DNA of 64,000 nucleotides from NCBI RefSeq assembly GCF_003148685.1, contig NZ_QGGR01000009.1, forward strand, positions 186,001-250,000, written 5' to 3'. This DNA comes from Actinoplanes xinjiangensis (GTDB lineage Bacteria > Actinomycetota > Actinomycetes > Mycobacteriales > Micromonosporaceae). Positions 57,387 through 64,000 of this stretch are shown here, piece after piece (position 1 is the first letter of the stretch; each line of letters begins with the position of its first letter). Both the position numbers and the translations under genes were made by a program. The notes under the pieces are model-generated. The model did not search any database. It had not been told where the DNA came from and was given only the letters and a program-made list of their open reading frames with translations.

Positions 57387-58441
57387 CCGCCCCCGCGATC
57401 ACCGGCCTGGGAGTGGCGCTCCCGCCGTCGACGGCGCAGGACGAGCTGTGGGACGGCTATTTCAGCCGGCACTACGACGGATCACGCCGCGGCCTGGCCC
57501 GGCGGATCTTCGCGAACTCCGGGGTGACCACCCGGCACGCCGCGGTGAGCCCGCTGATCGAGGACGTGTCCGAGTGGTCCACCGAGCGCCGGATGCGCCG
57601 CTACCAGACCGAGATCATGCCGCTCGGCAAGGCGGCGATCAGCCGGGCGCTCGCCGACGCGGGCCTCGCCGCCGGCGATCTGGGCCTGTTCGCGGTCTGC
57701 TCGTGCACCGGATACGCCACCCCCGGAGCGGACATCCTGCTCGCCCGCGACATGGGCATGTCGCCGAGCGTGCAACGGCTCGTCGTCGGCCACATGGGCT
57801 GTTACGCGGCCTTACCCGGACTGGGTGCGGTCAGCGACTTCGTCGCCGCCCGGGGCCGGCCCGCCCTGCTGCTCTGCGCCGAACTCACCAGCCTGCACCT
57901 GCAGCCGCCCGGTTCCCGGACGGACGTCCAGCAGATCGTCTCGCACGCCCTCTTCTCCGACGCCGCGGTCGCCGTCGTGGTCACCGACAGCCCTTCGGGG
58001 TACGCCGTACGCGAGGTCGCCGCGATCACCGACACCTCCACCGCCGACCACATGACGTGGGAGATCAGTGACCAGGGCTTCCGGATGGGACTGTCCCCGC
58101 GGGTGCCCGCGGTGCTGGCCACCCATGTCCGGGGCCTCGTCGAGCAGGTCCTCGCCAGGCACGGGCGGAGCATCGCCGACGTCGACGGGTGGGCCGTGCA
58201 CCCGGGCGGCCCCAAGATCCTCGACGTGGTCCAGGAGCAACTCGAGCTGCCCGCCGCGGCCCTGGCCGAGTCCCGCTCGGTCCTCGCCGTCCACGGCAAC
58301 TGCTCGTCGCCGACCGTCCTGCTGGTGCTCGACGAGCTCCGTCGCCGTCCGGTCCCGCCGAGGTTGACGGTGATGCTCGCGTTCGGGCCCGGGCTCACGC
58401 TCTACATCACTCTTCTGGAGGGCTCTACTCTCGGAGCGTGA
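57383..58441 (+). CDS. Type III polyketide synthase
   Basis: 352 residues. The catalytic triad is visible: Cys140 in HMGCYAALPG, His273 in WAVHPGGPKILD, Asn306 in HGNCSSPTVL; the C-terminal GFGPG-type loop reads AFGPGLTLY. Type III PKSs extend acyl-CoA starters with malonyl-CoA and cyclise to resorcinols, pyrones or chalcone-like rings. GTG 57383 overlaps the ACAD stop codon by 4 nt. With UbiA and a methyltransferase, the set resembles the Actinoplanes missouriensis agq cluster (alkyl-O-dihydrogeranyl-methoxyhydroquinones), except that the flavin hydroxylase expected there is absent and an ACAD is present. Confidence 0.92.
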   Translation: MTAPAITGLGVALPPSTAQDELWDGYFSRHYDGSRRGLARRIFANSGVTTRHAAVSPLIEDVSEWSTERRMRRYQTEIMPLGKAAISRALADAGLAAGDLGLFAVCSCTGYATPGADILLARDMGMSPSVQRLVVGHMGCYAALPGLGAVSDFVAARGRPALLLCAELTSLHLQPPGSRTDVQQIVSHALFSDAAVAVVVTDSPSGYAVREVAAITDTSTADHMTWEISDQGFRMGLSPRVPAVLATHVRGLVEQVLARHGRSIADVDGWAVHPGGPKILDVVQEQLELPAAALAESRSVLAVHGNCSSPTVLLVLDELRRRPVPPRLTVMLAFGPGLTLYITLLEGSTLGA

Positions 58442-58890
58442 GCGGGGAACGGGGACGCGGCGCCGTGCTGTACGCACTGGTCGCGTTGATCTTGGTGGTC
58501 GGCGTCTGGTGGTGGTGGCGTGCCGCACCCCGCCAGACCGCCGACGACCGGCTGGTCGCCTGGCGGCACAGCGCCGAACAACTGCTGCCCGACGTCGGCG
58601 ACCAGGAGCTGGCGAACACCCTCGCCCTGGAGGGTGGCACCGGCCACGAGGAGGTCGTCGACGTCGAGCAGGGCGACTTCCTGATCTCGGTGGTCTGTGC
58701 CGGCGACGACGGCAGCCGGATCCGGGTGGGCCTCGGCGCCGGTGACTCCGGCCGTGACCTGCGCTGCTCAGGCTCCCGGACCCCGGAGGTCTTCTCAGCC
58801 GGTCTCTCCGGCGAACTCCACCTGCGCGTCGCCGTCGAGTCCCCGGGCCCGATCGTCCTCCGCTACGCCCTCCAGCGCTCGAAAGGGTGA
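58438..58890 (+). CDS. Small membrane-anchored protein at the end of the PKS operon
   Basis: 150 residues: one N-terminal transmembrane helix (VLYALVALILVVGVWWWW), then an extracytoplasmic domain with two cysteines (SVVCAGDDGS, LRCSGSR) that may form a disulphide, ending RYALQRSKG. The start overlaps the PKS stop codon (GTGA), so it is translated with it. I do not recognise the family; its tie to the PKS product is only positional. Confidence 0.75.
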   Translation: MSGERGRGAVLYALVALILVVGVWWWWRAAPRQTADDRLVAWRHSAEQLLPDVGDQELANTLALEGGTGHEEVVDVEQGDFLISVVCAGDDGSRIRVGLGAGDSGRDLRCSGSRTPEVFSAGLSGELHLRVAVESPGPIVLRYALQRSKG

Positions 58891-59004
58891 TCCGGCCCCG
58901 CGGGGCCGTCATGCAGACGACGGCCCGGAGCGTCGGGTCGTAGCTCGGGGCGGGTGGTTGCGGTGGGGTTCGGCCTGGCTCGTACCGAATCAGGGGTTTG
59001 GTCG

Positions 59005-59781
59005 TTATAAGCGGAGCAGATCGGGACGGATCGTCTCGATGGAGGCGGTGCGCGGGTGGGTTCGGACGATCTTGCCGAGTTTGTCGACCAGGATCACCGC
59101 GGCGGTTCCGTCCGGGGTGCTCAGGTGCAGATGATTACGGAGAGTATCCGTCGGGTCGTGCAGATACGTGACGCTCCTGCCGTCCGACGCCGGGGTCCGG
59201 GCGGGCGGGGGCGCGGCCGCGGTGGTGGCGCTGACCGACGCCTGAATCGACGAGATGGCCAGGACCGTGACCTCGGACGGCGCGGCCGCGACCGTGTCGG
59301 CGATCAGCCTCGCGCAGTCGCATCCCTCGGTGAGCAGCAGCACGGCGGGCAGGCGGCCGCGGATCGGCACGGCGCCGCCGTCGGTGTTGATCAGATCGAG
59401 GGCGGGCAGCGTGTCGCTGTGGGTCTCGGTCATGCCGGAGGTCCGCTGGGTGGCCGGCTGCCGGGGCGGGCCCGGCCAGGCCGAGGCGAAGAGGCTGGCC
59501 ACGGTGACCAGGACGGCCATCGAGACGATCAGCGCCGGCGTACGCACGAGCAGGCTGCCCGCTCTGCGCAGCCGCCGGATCGCGGACCGGCGCACGAAGC
59601 GCTGCCAGCCGGTCAGCGGCGGGCCGGTGTGCAGCTCGGCGCGCACCGCCTCGACCTCGTCGGCCAGCTCCGAGAGGTCGTCGGGGATGACGATGACGCC
59701 CCACTCCTCGGGGAAGTCCGGGAGGTCGCCGGGGGGACCACCCCCGGGCGGCCTGCCGCCGTTGTCGCTCGCGCCAGCCAT
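59005..59781 (-). CDS. Bitopic membrane protein with thioredoxin-like extracytoplasmic domain
   Basis: 258 residues. A cytosolic N-terminus of ~75 residues (with DDLSELADEVEAVRAELHTG), one transmembrane helix (ALIVSMAVLVTVASLFASAW) and an extracytoplasmic domain containing AVLLLTEGCDCARLIADTVA and a C-terminal VILVDKLGKIVRTHP strand pattern like peroxiredoxin/TlpA folds. The C-x-C motif replaces the usual C-x-x-C, so a redox role is uncertain. It is convergent with the PKS operon and divergent from carD. Confidence 0.7.
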   Translation of the reverse strand: MAGASDNGGRPPGGGPPGDLPDFPEEWGVIVIPDDLSELADEVEAVRAELHTGPPLTGWQRFVRRSAIRRLRRAGSLLVRTPALIVSMAVLVTVASLFASAWPGPPRQPATQRTSGMTETHSDTLPALDLINTDGGAVPIRGRLPAVLLLTEGCDCARLIADTVAAAPSEVTVLAISSIQASVSATTAAAPPPARTPASDGRSVTYLHDPTDTLRNHLHLSTPDGTAAVILVDKLGKIVRTHPRTASIETIRPDLLRL

Positions 59782-60130
59782 GACTCACCTCCCCCCTGGC
59801 CGACCAGATCCTGCTTCGGTCGGGGAACCTTCGTCCAGCGTCCCGCACGGCGGCCCGCATCGCCAGTGCTGCACTGATGCGGACCTTAGCGATAAGCTTG
59901 ATCTCACAAAGCCATCAGGTCCGGAATTCCCGACTTGGTAGGCGCGGGCTCACCGGCGTGGGCCGTGACAGTAATGTCACTTTACGTTACTTAGGCAGCT
60001 TCCGGCTTCGCTGTCAAGCGGTAGAAAGCCCCGTCACAGGGCCTCTGAGCTGCACTAACAGTGACCGTCAGGGCGAGACACGGCCGCCTGAGCGTGTTAC
60101 CCTAGACACAGCGAAAGGGGTTTCGAACCT
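59782..60130. other. Divergent intergenic region upstream of carD
   Basis: 349 bp with no convincing gene. It holds the palindrome at 59965, an AT-rich run (TCACTTTACGTTACTTAG) and a candidate -10 TACCCT near 60098. The AAAGGGG before 60131 is the carD ribosome binding site. Confidence 0.55.
59965..59980. promoter_or_regulatory. Palindromic operator-like site upstream of carD
   Basis: GTGACA-GTAA-TGTCAC is a perfect 6-bp inverted repeat with a 4-bp spacer in the AT-richer part of the 349-bp gap between 59781 and carD. It could be an operator for a dimeric regulator. Confidence 0.4.
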
Positions 60131-60616
60131 ATGGTTTTCAGTGTCGGCGAGACCGTTGTTTACCCCCACCACGGGGCCGCACTCATCGAGGCAATCGAGA
60201 CTAGGGTCATCAAGGGCGTCGAAAGGCAGTATCTCGTTCTGCGTGTCGCCCAGGGCGATCTGACTGTTCGGGTGCCCGCTGAGAACGCCGAAGAAGTCGG
60301 CGTGCGCGAAGTGGTCGGCGAGGAAGGCCTCGGCAAGGTCTTCGACGTCCTCCGCGCACCGCACACCGAGGAGCCGACCAACTGGTCGCGGCGCTACAAG
60401 GCCAACCTGGAGAAGCTCGCTTCCGGTAACCCGCTCAAGGTCGCGGAAGTTGTTCGTGACCTTTGGCGTCGTGAGCGTGAGCGTGGTCTGTCCGCGGGTG
60501 AGAAGCGGATGCTCGCCAAGGCTCGTGACATTCTGGTCGGCGAGGTCGCCCTCGCCGAGAAGAGCACCAAGGATGAGGCCGAGGTCCTGCTCGACAAGGT
60601 CCTCACCGAGGCCTGA
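60131..60616 (+). CDS. carD: RNA polymerase-binding transcription factor CarD
   Basis: 161 residues. CarD stabilises the open promoter complex, especially at rRNA promoters. The N-terminal RNA-polymerase-interacting domain starts [20 protein letters not shown]; the C-terminal helical domain contains the DNA-contacting Trp (W85 in [16 protein letters not shown]), at the same residue number as in M. tuberculosis CarD. ATG 60131 has GAAAGGGG ~10 nt upstream. ispD follows after 26 bp, as in many actinobacteria. Confidence 0.98.
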   Translation: MVFSVGETVVYPHHGAALIEAIETRVIKGVERQYLVLRVAQGDLTVRVPAENAEEVGVREVVGEEGLGKVFDVLRAPHTEEPTNWSRRYKANLEKLASGNPLKVAEVVRDLWRRERERGLSAGEKRMLAKARDILVGEVALAEKSTKDEAEVLLDKVLTEA

Positions 60617-60642
60617 TCCGATCGACGCCATCCCTCTTCACT

Positions 60643-61380
60643 GTGTCTGACTCACCTGGTGTGTCCGGCGACAACGACGGCGACGTGACCGCGCAGCTCA
60701 ATGCTCGCGGTGACGTCGCCGTCGTCGTTCCGGCGGCCGGCGCCGGCGTGCGCCTCGGCCCCGGCGCCCCCAAAGCCCTCCGCCTGCTCGACGGCGAACC
60801 GCTCCTCGTCCACGCCGTCCGCCGGACAGCCGCCGCCCCCTCGGTCCGCATGATCGTGGTGGCCGCGCCACCGGCCGACGTCGAAGCCGTCCACGCGCTG
60901 CTCAGCCCGGTCGCCCCGGTCGTCGTCGTGGCCGGCGGCGCCGAGCGGCAGGACTCCGTCGCCGCGGCACTGGCCGTCGTCCCCGACGACATCGACATCG
61001 TCCTGGTCCATGACGCGGCCCGCTGCCTGGCGCCCGCCGACCTCTTCGAGCGGGTCGCCGCCGCGGTGCGTGCGGGGGCCGACGCGGTCATCCCGGCGCT
61101 GCCCGTGGTCGACACGATCAAGGAGGTGGCCGCCGACGGCCGGGTGCTCGGCACCGTCGACCGGTCGGTGCTGCGCGCGGTGCAGACCCCGCAGGGCTTC
61201 CGGGCCCCGGTGCTGCGGGCGGCCCACGCCGCCGCCGCCGACCTGCACACCGACGACGCCGGCGCGGTCGAGAAACTGGGCCGGCCGGTGATCTGTGTGC
61301 CCGGGTCCGACTTCGCGCTGAAGGTCACCCGGCCGCTCGATCTGGCCCTCGCCACCCACCTGCTGACCCTCGAGACCTAG
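60643..61380 (+). CDS. ispD: 2-C-methyl-D-erythritol 4-phosphate cytidylyltransferase
   Basis: 245 residues. It is the third step of the MEP isoprenoid pathway. Motifs: VVVPAAGAGVRLGPGAPKAL (CTP loop), HDAARCLAPADLF, ALPVVDTIKEV and AVQTPQGFRAPVL. A ~25-residue N-terminal extension (SDSPGVSGDNDGDVTAQLN) precedes the conserved core; GTG 60643 is the annotated-length choice, while a GTG nearer the core (60685) is possible. ispF follows after a repeat-rich gap. Confidence 0.95.
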   Translation: MSDSPGVSGDNDGDVTAQLNARGDVAVVVPAAGAGVRLGPGAPKALRLLDGEPLLVHAVRRTAAAPSVRMIVVAAPPADVEAVHALLSPVAPVVVVAGGAERQDSVAAALAVVPDDIDIVLVHDAARCLAPADLFERVAAAVRAGADAVIPALPVVDTIKEVAADGRVLGTVDRSVLRAVQTPQGFRAPVLRAAHAAAADLHTDDAGAVEKLGRPVICVPGSDFALKVTRPLDLALATHLLTLET

Positions 61381-61412
61381 CGCCGTTCGTTCGCCGCTTC
61401 CCTTATGCGCGG

Positions 61413-61550
61413 CGCCTTGGTCGCGTTGTTCTTTGGGCGCGCCGCTGGTGCGCTGCGTCTTGGTCGCGCTGTTCTTTGGGGCGCCGCTGGTGCGCGTCTT
61501 GGTCGCGCTGTTTGCCTCTTGTGCGCCGTGCCTTGGTCGCGCTGTTCGCT
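61413..61550. repeat. Imperfect ~40-bp tandem repeats between ispD and ispF
   Basis: CTTGGTCGCG(T/C)TGTT recurs at 61416, 61459, 61498 and 61532, with spacings of 43, 39 and 34 bp and partly conserved flanks (CTTTGGG(G)CGC, CGCCGCTGGTGCG). The strand is T-rich and noncoding; the gap (61381-61644) holds no other feature except the ispF -10. Confidence 0.8.
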
Positions 61551-61632
61551 CGCCGTGCCTTTTATGCGCCGCGCCGTTCGTCGCCGTGGCCTGCCTTCGT
61601 CGCCGGCGGCGGACCTCGGCGCGGCCTGGCGA

Positions 61633-61638
61633 TAGGCT
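61633..61638 (+). promoter_or_regulatory. -10 element TAGGCT of a leaderless ispF promoter
   Basis: TAGGCT ends 6 nt before GTG 61645. It implies that ispF is transcribed separately from ispD despite sharing the locus. Confidence 0.5.
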
Positions 61639-61644
61639 CTCGGG

Positions 61645-62157
61645 GTGATCATTCCGCGCGCCGGGATCGGCACCGACGTCCATGCCTTCGACCCGGAGCG
61701 TCCCTGCTGGGTGGCGGGCCTGCACTGGCCCGGCGAACCCGGTCTGGCCGGGCACTCCGATGCCGACGTGGCGGCACACGCCGCCTGTGACGCCCTGCTC
61801 TCCGCCGCCGGGCTCGGCGACCTCGGCAGCAACTACGGCACCAGCAGGCCGGAATGGGCCGGCGCGGCCGGCATCACGCTCCTCGCCGAGACCGCGCGCC
61901 GCGTACGGGCCGCCGGCTTCATGATCGGCAACGTGTCGATCCAGGTCATCGGCAACCGTCCGAAGATCGGGAAACGCCGCGCCGAGGCCGAGAAGGTCCT
62001 CTCCGAGGCGGTCGGGGCGCCGGTCACGGTCGCCGGCACCACCACGGACGGACTGGGGCTCACCGGCCGCGGGGAGGGACTCGCCGGCACCGCCGTGGCG
62101 ATCGTCTACGCCGGTGGTGAGCGTCACGGGGAGAGGGAGGAGCCGCATCGGGCATGA
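61645..62157 (+). CDS. ispF: 2-C-methyl-D-erythritol 2,4-cyclodiphosphate synthase
   Basis: 170 residues. It forms MEcPP, the fifth MEP-pathway step. Metal ligands appear in [10 protein letters not shown] (Asp11, His13) and [17 protein letters not shown]; the family motif [16 protein letters not shown] is near the C-terminus. The loop usually reading G-D-I-G-x-x-F-P reads [14 protein letters not shown], which is an actinobacterial variant. GTG 61645 follows a -10 element by 6 nt, so the mRNA is likely leaderless. Confidence 0.95.
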   Translation: MIIPRAGIGTDVHAFDPERPCWVAGLHWPGEPGLAGHSDADVAAHAACDALLSAAGLGDLGSNYGTSRPEWAGAAGITLLAETARRVRAAGFMIGNVSIQVIGNRPKIGKRRAEAEKVLSEAVGAPVTVAGTTTDGLGLTGRGEGLAGTAVAIVYAGGERHGEREEPHRA

Positions 62158-62165
62158 TCACTGCC

Positions 62166-62552
62166 ATGACCGTCGCGCTGCCCGGACCCGCCCGGACGCT
62201 GATCGACAATCCCACGTATGCGGTGCTGACCACGATCAACGACGACGGCAGCCCACAATCGACCGTGATCTGGGTCAAGCGCGACGGTGACGACGTCCTC
62301 TTCTCCACCACCCGTGACCGGATCAAGACCCGGAACATGGAACGGGACCCGCGTGTGTCGATCTGCGCCTTCGACCCGGCGCAGCCGTACGCGTACATCA
62401 CCGTCGAGGGGATCGTCGGGCTCACCGACGACAAGGACGACCTGATCGGCCAGCTCAGTTACAAGTACGCCAACGCCCCGTGGACCGCCGACACGCCCGG
62501 CACCGCCCGTGTGGTGTGCAGGGTCACCCCGACTCGCGTGATTTCCAGGTAG
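62166..62552 (+). CDS. PPOX-class F420-dependent oxidoreductase
   Basis: About 128 residues, split-barrel flavin/F420-binding fold. YAVLTTINDDGSPQSTVIWV, VLFSTTRDRIKTRNMERDPR and YAYITVEGIVGL are typical of the pyridoxamine-5'-phosphate-oxidase-like F420-dependent reductases (F420H2-dependent, for example biliverdin reductase-like members). The substrate is unknown. Two ATGs are possible: 62154, overlapping the ispF stop codon, and 62166, the conventional start. Consistent with F420 use suggested for the DUF2342 family. Confidence 0.85.
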   Translation: MTVALPGPARTLIDNPTYAVLTTINDDGSPQSTVIWVKRDGDDVLFSTTRDRIKTRNMERDPRVSICAFDPAQPYAYITVEGIVGLTDDKDDLIGQLSYKYANAPWTADTPGTARVVCRVTPTRVISR

Positions 62553-62558
62553 ACGGCC

Positions 62559-62564
62559 TACAGT
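62559..62564 (+). promoter_or_regulatory. -10 element TACAGT of a leaderless promoter
   Basis: TACAGT ends 6 nt before GTG 62571, with no ribosome binding site between. Confidence 0.5.
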
Positions 62565-62570
62565 CGGCAG

Positions 62571-63800
62571 GTGCCCGCCCCCTTGGAGCCCGACACCACC
62601 CCGGAGGAGTACCGCCAGCGTGCCCTCCTCCTCGCCGACCTCGGCCGCTACGACGAAGCGGCCGACGAGATCGCTGCCGGCCTGACCGCCGAGCCCTTGG
62701 AGGTCAACCTCCTGGCGACGCTCGCCCGCATCCACCTCATCGCCGAGCAGCCCACCGAGGCCCTGGCCGCCGCCGACCGGGCGGTCACCGCCGACCCGAA
62801 GGCCCTGCCCGCCCTCGTGGTCCGGGCCATGGCGCTCGTCGACATCCGCCGATACGCCGAGGCCGCCCGGATCGCCGGCGAGATCCTGCGGGACTGGCCC
62901 GAAGATCCGTATGCGCAGCGCACCGGGGCCGCCCTGCTCAGCGAGTCCCGGAACGGCCAGGAGGCACTCAACGCCGCCTGGAACGGCGTCCGGGTCGCGC
63001 CGACCGAGGCCGAGGCGCACCTGGTGCTGGCCGTGGTCGCCGCCCGGCTGCGGCTGTTCGACCTGGCGCAGAGGGCGTACGGCGAGGCTCTCGATCTCGA
63101 CTCGACGATCGGCGACGCCGGCCGTGAGACCGGCATCGTCCGCTTCGAGCGGCGCCGATGGGCCAGGGCCATCGAGGATCTCGCCGAGGAGGCGTCACTC
63201 AGCGGTCCGCAGGCGCCGCCGATCCCGCCGTCGCCGGAGACGCCCGCCGCACCGAAGTCTGACGGGTCCGTCCCGCCGTCACCGGCCCCGCAGTCACCGG
63301 AGGCCCCGCGGTCACCGGACGCCCCGTCTTCACCGGAAGGCCCGTCGTCACCGAAAGCTCAGCCGTCACCGGCCGCACCGCCGCCGCCCTCGGTGAGCCT
63401 GCCCAGCCGGCCGGTTCTCGACATCTCCGAGGAATCGGCCGCGGCGGTTCGGGAGACCGTCGGCTATGGCGCCGGGGGTGTCGTCGTCGCCGCCGTCCTG
63501 ACTTCCGCGATGACCCTCATCAGCGCCGGCATCTCCCGGGTGTGGGCCGGCCTGATCGGGGTGCTCGTCTTCGGTGCTGTCGTCTTCTGGTTCCGCAGTC
63601 GTCTACCCGAACCGGCGGGCGTCGTCCTGCGTCGTCTGCGGGGCAGCGACCGGAAACTCGCCGTGGCGGTCTACCTCGCCTTCGCCGCGCCGTTGTTCCT
63701 GCTGGCGTACGCGGTGGTCGGCGGCCCGGTGCCGTTGGTCGCCGGAATGCTCACCGCGGCGGTGGCCGAAGTTTTGATGCTGATCCGCCGCCGTCCCTGA
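62571..63800 (+). CDS. TPR-repeat membrane protein
   Basis: 409 residues. The first ~210 residues contain about five tetratricopeptide repeats (EYRQRALLLADLGRYDEAAD; ALAAADRAVTADPKALPALV; LAQRAYGEALDLDSTIGDAG). A ~70-residue Pro/Ser linker follows (S-P-(E/D)-(A/G)-P repeats) and then four hydrophobic helices (VVVAAVLTSAMTLISAGISR; WAGLIGVLVFGAVVFWF; LAVAVYLAFAAPLFLLAYAV; LVAGMLTAAVAEVLMLI). TPRs bind partner proteins; none is identified. GTG 62571 follows a -10 by 6 nt. Confidence 0.82.
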   Translation: MPAPLEPDTTPEEYRQRALLLADLGRYDEAADEIAAGLTAEPLEVNLLATLARIHLIAEQPTEALAAADRAVTADPKALPALVVRAMALVDIRRYAEAARIAGEILRDWPEDPYAQRTGAALLSESRNGQEALNAAWNGVRVAPTEAEAHLVLAVVAARLRLFDLAQRAYGEALDLDSTIGDAGRETGIVRFERRRWARAIEDLAEEASLSGPQAPPIPPSPETPAAPKSDGSVPPSPAPQSPEAPRSPDAPSSPEGPSSPKAQPSPAAPPPPSVSLPSRPVLDISEESAAAVRETVGYGAGGVVVAAVLTSAMTLISAGISRVWAGLIGVLVFGAVVFWFRSRLPEPAGVVLRRLRGSDRKLAVAVYLAFAAPLFLLAYAVVGGPVPLVAGMLTAAVAEVLMLIRRRP

Positions 63801-63985
63801 TCCGCCACTGCCACTGCCACCGCCACTGCCACCGGCACTGCCACCGGCTCCGGCTCCAGCGCCGCCACCGGCATTGCGTCCGGCACTGCGTCGGGCTCCG
63901 ACTCCGGCCCTGCCTCCGGCTCCGGCTCCGGAGGCGTCTCGGGTCGGATGGTCGGCGTCGCGTTGCCCGATCGGGCTGGGAAGTG
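63801..63985. repeat. Low-complexity hexanucleotide tract at the window end
   Basis: After the TPR stop codon come repeats of the CACTGC/CACCGC/CTCCGG type. Read on in the TPR frame they give Ala-Thr then Gly-Ser repeats up to a stop near 63989. No start codon or family supports a gene, so it may be a slipped or decayed coding tail. Confidence 0.6.
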
Positions 63986-64000
63986 ACATAACGGACTTGG

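Noticed and set aside
63671-63886. Ala-Val-repeat minus-strand frame at the window end
   Set aside because: It comes from the hexanucleotide tract; no start signal or domain supports it.

Overview
This is a high-GC (about 70% by eye) actinobacterial chromosome segment. Codons end almost always in G or C, GTG and TTG starts are common, and many genes look leaderless. Gene content (Lsr2, CarD, ClpC, DisA, Type VII secretion parts, F420-type oxidoreductase, PBP4-like carboxypeptidase) and a type III PKS locus suggest Micromonosporaceae, probably Actinoplanes or a close relative; the species assignment is inference.

The backbone follows a gene order known from Mycobacterium tuberculosis (Rv3628 to Rv3581c): ppa, dacB-like, DUF2342 metalloprotease, tilS, hpt, ftsH, folE, folP, folB, folK, DUF3180, DUF2520, panC, panD, coaX, lysS, lsr2, clpC, mutY, an Rv3587c-like protein, disA, radA, an LpqE-like lipoprotein, carD, ispD, ispF. 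These genes cover purine salvage, tRNA-Ile lysidine synthesis, folate, pantothenate/CoA, NAD, isoprenoid precursors, nucleoid structure, proteolysis, DNA repair and c-di-AMP signalling.

Accessory material interrupts this backbone. (1) At 1-1645 the edge of an ESX (Type VII) locus is visible: the 5' end of an eccC-like gene on the minus strand, divergent from eccD. (2) At 12.6-27.2 kb, between folE and folP, lie two modules. The first (12.6-18.4 kb) is Type VII-like: an FtsK/SpoIIIE ATPase, a membrane protein, a small helical protein, a YbaB-like protein, a WXG100-like protein, then a WXG-type toxin whose C-terminal domain resembles ADP-ribosyl cyclase/CD38, followed by a probable immunity gene. 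The second (19.0-27.2 kb) is a tightly overlapping minus-strand operon with Type IV secretion-like parts: pilin-like, PrgI-like, VirB4-like ATPase, TrbL/VirB6-like, VirB8/TcpC-like and an M23/transglycosylase cell-wall hydrolase, with no relaxase visible. (3) At 30-35.6 kb are an orphan RbsC-like permease, a tyrosine/glutamine-repeat membrane protein, and a nuoD paralogue translationally coupled to a MidA/NDUFAF7-family methyltransferase. (4) nadB and nadC sit between the pan genes and coaX. (5) At 54.6-58.9 kb a compact secondary-metabolite locus (UbiA prenyltransferase, methyltransferase, acyl-CoA dehydrogenase, type III polyketide synthase, small membrane protein) lies between the LpqE-like gene and carD.

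Noncoding signals worth reading include DnaA-box-like 9-mers between lsr2 and clpC, a 12-bp inverted repeat covering the ribosome binding site of a lipoprotein gene downstream of panD, several strong terminators, tandem repeats in intergenic DNA, and a recurrent TAnnnT -10 element placed 6-7 nt before the start codon. I saw no rRNA, tRNA, CRISPR array, transposase or integrase. All functional calls are from reading motifs; no database search was run.
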